Below, one piece after another: positions 59,843 to 64,000 of a stretch of DNA of 64,000 nt; the stretch's first letter is position 1, and each line of letters begins with the position of its first letter. Under the pieces are notes generated by a model, which was not told where the DNA came from, did not search any database, and saw nothing but the letters and a program-made list of their open reading frames with translations. Origin of the DNA: JANPPS01 sp965246835. GTDB taxonomy: Bacteria > Pseudomonadota > Alphaproteobacteria > Acetobacterales > Acetobacteraceae. Location of the stretch: positions 1,426,001 through 1,490,000 of the forward strand of contig CBDFFQ010000001.1 of the NCBI GenBank assembly GCA_965246835.1. Direction: 5' to 3'. The position numbers and the translations under genes are program-made.

Positions 59843-59935
59843 TCAAGGCGTGGGTGGAACGGGACGATCCCAACCGAAGTCGAGCCGCTCTTGGATCTCC
59901 GCCTCGGCGATCTGGGCGCGGAGCGTGCAGATGCC
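59843..59935 (-). pseudogene. Gene fragment duplicating the tail of the 57.8-kb gene
   Basis: Thirty codons without a start end in EIQERLDFGWDRPVPPTP and a stop, nearly identical at DNA level to the 3' end of the frameshifted gene at 57772-58001. It lies between the two immunity genes, so it marks an old duplication or recombination joint. Confidence 0.7.
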
Positions 59936-60006
59936 TCATGGTTTCGATCCTGCTTTCAATAGATCCGAAACTGAGGAGAAATCTAAAGTTATTAAGAATT
60001 TCTAAT

Positions 60007-60234
60007 TTAGAATTGACTCGAGTCAGAATTATTCTCATTTTCTCGCGAAATGGCTTCGTCCACAATCTGCTCCGGCGTCAAATCATCAGGTCCGTGGAAT
60101 ATGAGGTCGCTGATGAAAACATGAGGAAGGACCGCGTCTAGCTGATCAAGCACCTCACTGATGACTTTGTTATCAGTTGGGCCATAGAATATTTTCTTTA
60201 CCTTCCCAATCATTTCCTTTCTTGTCATCGTCAT
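60007..60234 (-). CDS. Bacteriocin immunity-like protein coupled to the DNase toxin
   Basis: The 75-residue acidic protein has the colicin-E/pyocin immunity pattern: MTRKEMIGKVKKIFYG, then a helix, HVFISDLIFHGPDDLTPEQIVDEAISREN in part. Its ATG overlaps the stop (TGA at 60231) of the toxin frame read beyond its premature TAA, the coupling expected of a toxin-immunity pair. Codon use is AT-rich compared with the region. Confidence 0.8.
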   Translation of the reverse strand: MTMTRKEMIGKVKKIFYGPTDNKVISEVLDQLDAVLPHVFISDLIFHGPDDLTPEQIVDEAISRENENNSDSSQF

Positions 60235-60284
60235 CGTCCTTCCCTTCCAAGATTGTCATGCTGCCGTGGGCTGACGATACGGAT
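60231..60284 (-). other. Untranslated 17-codon remainder of the toxin DNase domain
   Basis: Directly after the toxin's TAA the same frame stays open for 17 codons (IRIVSPRQHDNLGREGR) and ends in TGA overlapping the immunity start. The segment matches the part of colicin-type DNases that follows VYDMDN and carries a catalytic His. It shows that the TAA is a nonsense mutation rather than the ancestral end. Confidence 0.8.
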
Positions 60285-61727
60285 TTAACCGAGATCGTAG
60301 ACCCTGCCACCGTTCATCAACGATGGATCGTGATGCAGTTCCCAAGTTCCATTGCTAAATCGTCCGGTTCTGGCAATGATGACCTGCTCTTTCTTCGGCG
60401 GGTAAGGAGCATTTCCATCTCTCATCAGCCTACGATTTCGAGGGCTGAAATCCATCGCAAGTTCTGGATCGTTCGCAATGAGCCTCCAAATCTCCTGCCG
60501 CATCAAACCGACGGTCCCAAAGCTCCTTCCTACCAATTTATCGGCTACCTGGCCCGGTATGGCGGCCCCGTTCTCTCCTGCCAGAGAAGACGATAGCCAT
60601 GGTCCTTCGGCACGCTCAAGCGAACGGCTTGCAAAAACGTCACCAGGAGTGTTCCGACGTACCTCGGTCGTTATCCTCCGGCCAATTGCCCGAAAGCGTT
60701 CGAGCGCATCCTGTATCTCTGCCCCACTCTTCCCTTCACTGGTCAAGCTGTTGACAAGTTCTCGCTCCTCGTCGCTGCGTATTTCGTAGCCAAAACCTTG
60801 CTCTCGATCGCCCCTCGCCGCTGTCGCCAGAATGGCCAGAGCCGCACGATCCTCCGCCAACATTTTCTCAAACAGTGCCGGGTCGGCACGGACAGCGCGC
60901 ATGACCCGCTCCGCCATCGCCTCCATCAAAGGGCCAGTCTGCGGGGTATCGAACCTGAAGGGTCCGCGGCTCTGCGCCCAGCGGTATGCGACAGCAGCGG
61001 TGACGTCGGCCGGCTTTGAGGGATCGAGTCCGAATCGCTCGATCGCGTCCCGGACCTGCCGCTCCCCGGCCTGTTGCGCCAGGCCAGTCAGGAACTGTGC
61101 CGTTGCCAGGAGGCCGGCGGTCCCGAGTGTTAGGCGTAGCATAGGGGTGAGCGGACCGGGCGGCACCCCCCGCGGCAGCGACGGCGTGGAGCCAGGAACC
61201 GTCGGCGCGGGTGGACCCGGCAGATCCCGCACCAGCGTAATCAGACCACCGCTTCGCGTGAGATGATCGTCGGCCCGGCCCACAAAGGCCGGGAAGTGAT
61301 CGAGCCCCATCTCCTGCGCGCTGCGCCCAACGAGGTCCGTGGCTTCCCGAAGGTCGCCCAGTGTCCTTGCCGTCCCGATCACCGCGCCCGCTTCGACGAA
61401 AGCGTTGACGCCGGGCGCATCCGCCGTAGTGCCCAGAACGCGGATCGGGATCAGCCGCCGACCCAGCGGTAGCGCATGCACCACGCCCGTCATGACCCGG
61501 TCGAGCCGCCCGTGCTCCGCCGCAGTGAGCCGGGCGGTGCGATGGTGGCGCTTGGACGGCGGCAATCCGGCCGCCATCGTGTGCCCCAGGCTGTGAATGC
61601 GGTCCTGCAACGCGGGCATGCCGCTTGCTGCGGCTGACCCATCACGGGCGTCGGCCGGCTTCCTGCCCGACCCAAACCACATATGGTATTGGCGGCCCTG
61701 GTAGATCCAACTGTCATTCCCGGCCAT
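60285..61727 (-). CDS. HNH DNase bacteriocin-like toxin, truncated by in-frame TAA
   Basis: From ATG 61727 the product has 480 residues: an N-terminal part (MAGNDSWIYQGRQYHMWFGSG), a middle Pro-rich stretch and hydrophobic segment (LRLTLGTAGLLATAQFLTG), a helical region, and residues 390-480 like the DNase domain of colicins E2/E7/E9 and S-type pyocins (IPGQVADKLVGRSF, ANDPELAMDFSPRNRRLMRDGNAP in part, WELHHDPS, GGRVYDLG). The His pair at 465-466 is present, but a TAA stops translation before the last HNH segment. The residual tail also lacks the usual final His. It is therefore probably inactive. A longer open frame upstream overlaps purH and is rejected. No export signal is seen. Confidence 0.82.
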   Translation of the reverse strand: MAGNDSWIYQGRQYHMWFGSGRKPADARDGSAAASGMPALQDRIHSLGHTMAAGLPPSKRHHRTARLTAAEHGRLDRVMTGVVHALPLGRRLIPIRVLGTTADAPGVNAFVEAGAVIGTARTLGDLREATDLVGRSAQEMGLDHFPAFVGRADDHLTRSGGLITLVRDLPGPPAPTVPGSTPSLPRGVPPGPLTPMLRLTLGTAGLLATAQFLTGLAQQAGERQVRDAIERFGLDPSKPADVTAAVAYRWAQSRGPFRFDTPQTGPLMEAMAERVMRAVRADPALFEKMLAEDRAALAILATAARGDREQGFGYEIRSDEERELVNSLTSEGKSGAEIQDALERFRAIGRRITTEVRRNTPGDVFASRSLERAEGPWLSSSLAGENGAAIPGQVADKLVGRSFGTVGLMRQEIWRLIANDPELAMDFSPRNRRLMRDGNAPYPPKKEQVIIARTGRFSNGTWELHHDPSLMNGGRVYDLG

Positions 61728-61839
61728 CCCAACCCCGATCCTGCAATCGGCATTTTTTCCTATTTGTTGGATCAGAATGCAAGCTGGTTCCGTCCCGTCC
61801 CGTTTGCGCTGATCCCCCACCCCCGCTATCCCGCGCCCC

Positions 61840-63399
61840 ATGCACACGCCAATCCGCCGCGCCCTCCTCTCCGTCTCCGACAAAGCCGGTCTCGTCGAGC
61901 TCGCCCGCGCCCTCCACGCCCACGGCGCCCAGCTGCTCTCCACCGGCGGCTCCGCCCGCGCGCTGCGGGAGGCCGGGGTTGACGTGACGGAGGTGGCGGA
62001 CTTCACGGGCTTCCCCGAGATCCTCGATGGCCGCGTCAAAACCCTGGTGCCGCAAATCCACGGCGGCATTCTGGCCCGGCGCGACGACGCCGATCACCTC
62101 GCGCAAATGGCCGCCCACGGCATCGAGCCGATCGACCTCGTGTGCGTGAACCTCTACCCGTTCGAGCAGACCGTGGCCGCCGGCGCCGCGCCCGCGGACT
62201 GCGTGGAGAACATCGACATCGGCGGCCCCGCCCTGATCCGCGCCGCCGCCAAGAACCACGACCACGTAGCCATCCTGACCGAACCCGGCCAATACCCCGG
62301 CGTGATCGCCGCCCTGGCCCAGGGCGGCACCACGCACCCGCACCGCGTGGCCCTCGCCGCCGCCGCCTATGCCCACACAGCCGCCTACGACTCCGCCATC
62401 GCCGCCTGGTTTGCCCGCGACGAGGCATTCCCCAACCGGCTCACCCTCTCCGGCCGGCTGCGCCAAACCCTGCGCTATGGCGAAAACCCGCATCAGCAGG
62501 CCGCCTTCTACGTCACCGGCGCCCGCCCCGGCATCGCCACCGCCCGGCAGATCCAGGGCAAGGAGCTGTCCTACAACAACCTCAACGACACCGACGCCGC
62601 CTTCGAATGCGTGGCCGAGTTCGACGCCCCCACCGTCGTGATCGTGAAGCATGCCAACCCCTGCGGCATCGCCACCGCCGCCACCCTCGCCGAGGCCTGG
62701 GACCGGGCGCTGCGCTGCGACCCCGTCTCGGCCTTCGGCGGCATCGTGGCTCTGAACCGCACCCTCGACGCCGAAACCGCCACCCGCGTGGCCGGCCTGT
62801 TCACCGAGGTGATCGTGGCGCCGGACGCAACGGAGGAGGCCCGCGCCATCCTCTCCGCCAAGAAGAATCTTCGGCTGCTGCTCACCGGCGGCCTGCCGGA
62901 CCCGGCTTCACCGGGCATGGCCATCAAAACCGTCGCGGGCGGCTTCCTGGCGCAATCGCGCGATGCCGGCAGGATCGGCGCCGGGCAGCTCCGCACGGTG
63001 ACGCAGCGCGCACCCACGCAGGCCGAACGCGCAGACCTGATCTTCGCCTTCCGCGTCTGCAAGCACGTGAAATCCAACGCCATCGTCTATGCGCGGGACG
63101 GCGCCACCACGGGCATCGGCGCCGGGCAGATGTCGCGGGTGGACAGCGCCCGCATCGCCGCCTGGAAGGGCGCGGAGGCCGCCCGCGCCGCCGGTCTGGA
63201 GCGGCCGTTGACCGAGGGCAGCGTCGTCGCTTCCGACGCGTTCTTCCCCTTCGCCGATGGGCTCGAGGCCGCGATCGCCGCCGGCGCCACCGCCGTCATC
63301 CAACCCGGCGGCTCCCTCCGCGACGCCGAGGTCATCGCCGCTGCCGACCGCGCCGGCATCGCCATGGTGCTGACCGGAATGCGCCACTTCCGCCATTGA
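61840..63399 (+). CDS. purH: Bifunctional AICAR formyltransferase/IMP cyclohydrolase PurH
   Basis: PurH carries out the last two steps of IMP synthesis. The 519-residue protein has the N-terminal cyclohydrolase domain (RRALLSVSDKAGLVELARAL, LSTGGSARALREAGVDVTEVADFTGFPEILDGRVKTLVPQIHGG in part) and the formyltransferase domain with RYGENPHQQAAFY, KHANPCGIA, and CKHVKSNAIVYARDGATTGIGAGQMSRVDS in part. Motifs and length are complete. Confidence 0.97.
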   Translation: MHTPIRRALLSVSDKAGLVELARALHAHGAQLLSTGGSARALREAGVDVTEVADFTGFPEILDGRVKTLVPQIHGGILARRDDADHLAQMAAHGIEPIDLVCVNLYPFEQTVAAGAAPADCVENIDIGGPALIRAAAKNHDHVAILTEPGQYPGVIAALAQGGTTHPHRVALAAAAYAHTAAYDSAIAAWFARDEAFPNRLTLSGRLRQTLRYGENPHQQAAFYVTGARPGIATARQIQGKELSYNNLNDTDAAFECVAEFDAPTVVIVKHANPCGIATAATLAEAWDRALRCDPVSAFGGIVALNRTLDAETATRVAGLFTEVIVAPDATEEARAILSAKKNLRLLLTGGLPDPASPGMAIKTVAGGFLAQSRDAGRIGAGQLRTVTQRAPTQAERADLIFAFRVCKHVKSNAIVYARDGATTGIGAGQMSRVDSARIAAWKGAEAARAAGLERPLTEGSVVASDAFFPFADGLEAAIAAGATAVIQPGGSLRDAEVIAAADRAGIAMVLTGMRHFRH

Positions 63400-63443
63400 G
63401 GCGCCCGCGCTAGCCTCCCGGAAAAGGCCAAGGGAGATACGAA

Positions 63444-64000
63444 GTGGACGTTCGCGCCGCCATCGCCACCGCCGCCGGGCAACCGCTCAGCATCGAGACC
63501 GTGCAACTCGACGGCCCCCGCGAGGGTGAGGTCCTGGTCGAGATCAAGGCGACCGGCATTTGCCACACCGACAAGTTCACCCTGTCCGGTGACGATCCGG
63601 AGGGGATGTTCCCCGCGATCCTCGGCCATGAGGGCGCCGGTATCGTGGTCGATGTCGGACCCGGCGTCCGCACCCTGAAAAAGGGCGACCACGTCATCCC
63701 GCTCTACACGCCGGAATGCCGCGAATGCGACTACTGCCTCAGCCGCAAGACCAATCTGTGCCAAAAGATCCGCGTCACCCAGGGCCGCGGCGTGATGCCG
63801 GACGGCACCAGCCGGTTCAGCTTCCAGGGTAAGCCCGTGCTGCACTACATGGGCTGCAGCACGTTCGCGAACTACACCGTGCTGCCGGAGATCGCGCTGG
63901 CCAAGGTCCGGGCGGACGCGCCGTTCGAGAAGATCTGCTACATCGGCTGCGGCGTCACCACCGGGGTCGGCGCCGTGATCTTCACCGCCAAGGTGCAGCC
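63444..64000 (+). CDS. Class III alcohol dehydrogenase / S-(hydroxymethyl)glutathione dehydrogenase, 5' part
   Basis: A GTG start at 63444 with AAGGGAGA upstream opens a zinc alcohol dehydrogenase that runs off the right edge (186 residues visible). Catalytic-zinc ligands are in GICHTD and GHEGAG, the structural-zinc cysteines in CRECDYCLSRKTNLC, and MGCSTFANYTVLPE and CGVTTGVGAV mark the class III group. It most likely oxidises the formaldehyde-glutathione adduct. Confidence 0.93.
   Translation, partial: MDVRAAIATAAGQPLSIETVQLDGPREGEVLVEIKATGICHTDKFTLSGDDPEGMFPAILGHEGAGIVVDVGPGVRTLKKGDHVIPLYTPECRECDYCLSRKTNLCQKIRVTQGRGVMPDGTSRFSFQGKPVLHYMGCSTFANYTVLPEIALAKVRADAPFEKICYIGCGVTTGVGAVIFTAKVQ

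Noticed and set aside
60285..62069. A 594-residue version of the toxin starting at 62069
   Set aside because: The first 114 residues overlap purH on the opposite strand; ATG 61727 lies in the gap before purH and gives a sensible N-terminus.

Overview
The window is GC-rich alphaproteobacterial chromosome carrying most of a photosynthesis gene cluster. A bacteriochlorophyll a pathway with the aerobic cyclase AcsF, a type II reaction centre with a tetraheme PufC, a HiPIP and a crtEF-bchCXYZ-puf superoperon together suggest a purple bacterium or aerobic anoxygenic phototroph of the Acetobacteraceae/Rhodopila kind. That placement is inferred from gene content and protein resemblance only. The reaction-centre L subunit keeps His at the position called L168 in Rhodobacter, which argues against the Zn-bacteriochlorophyll genus Acidiphilium.

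Region 1 (1-10.4 kb, + strand) is a tightly overlapping run: bchH (3' end only), bchL, bchM, lhaA, puhA, puhB, puhC, a small unknown gene, acsF, puhE and hemA, followed by a HiPIP gene. Region 2 (10.7-22.3 kb, - strand) is the superoperon crtE-crtF-bchC-bchX-bchY-bchZ-pufB-pufA-pufL-pufM-pufC, ending in a terminator and followed by a membrane-anchored diheme cytochrome c. Region 3 (22.4-28.3 kb) has crtD-crtC and a GDP-fucose synthase on + and, on -, crtB, a 55-residue membrane protein too short for routine calling and an unrecognised glycosyltransferase-like protein. TGT-N12-ACA palindromes of the PpsR/CrtJ type lie upstream of crtE/crtD and crtB, and a near match covers the bchC promoter. 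Region 4 (28.5-31.3 kb, +) is a chromate-type operon (rhodanese-ChrB, ChrA, a secreted lectin-like protein). Region 5 (31.4-35.6 kb, -) is a type VI secretion island: a PAAR-like protein, a VgrG with a C-terminal HExxH metallopeptidase-like extension, and an overlapping exported protein that is probably its immunity factor. Region 6 (35.6-42.5 kb) returns to tetrapyrrole genes: bchI-bchD-bchO followed by a DUF3422 gene and a small membrane protein on -, then a small membrane protein, tspO and hemB.

Region 7 (42.5-57.6 kb) is ordinary metabolism and signalling: a DUF2786 protein, a PAS-GGDEF-EAL protein, a ketopantoate reductase, an acyl/oxalyl-CoA ligase, a DUF2945 protein, a royal-jelly-like protein, an IS66 remnant, an orphan ORF, an ABC exporter, gamma-glutamyltransferase, a peptide-binding protein, an enoyl-CoA hydratase and a glycosyltransferase. 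Region 8 (57.6-61.8 kb) is a decaying bacteriocin-type locus: a colicin-DNase-like toxin cut by an in-frame TAA just before its last catalytic segment, two immunity paralogues, a frameshifted gene and a fragment of a relative, and an IS3-family element with intact ends and a 4-bp target duplication. The window closes with purH and the 5' part of a class III alcohol dehydrogenase.

Palindromic interspersed repeats recur through the window. One copy forms the N-terminus of bchM and an inverted pair sits in frame inside bchD, so two essential bacteriochlorophyll enzymes carry translated repeat sequence. Not found in the window: bchG, bchP, crtI, a ppsR-type regulator gene, tRNA or rRNA genes, or a CRISPR array.
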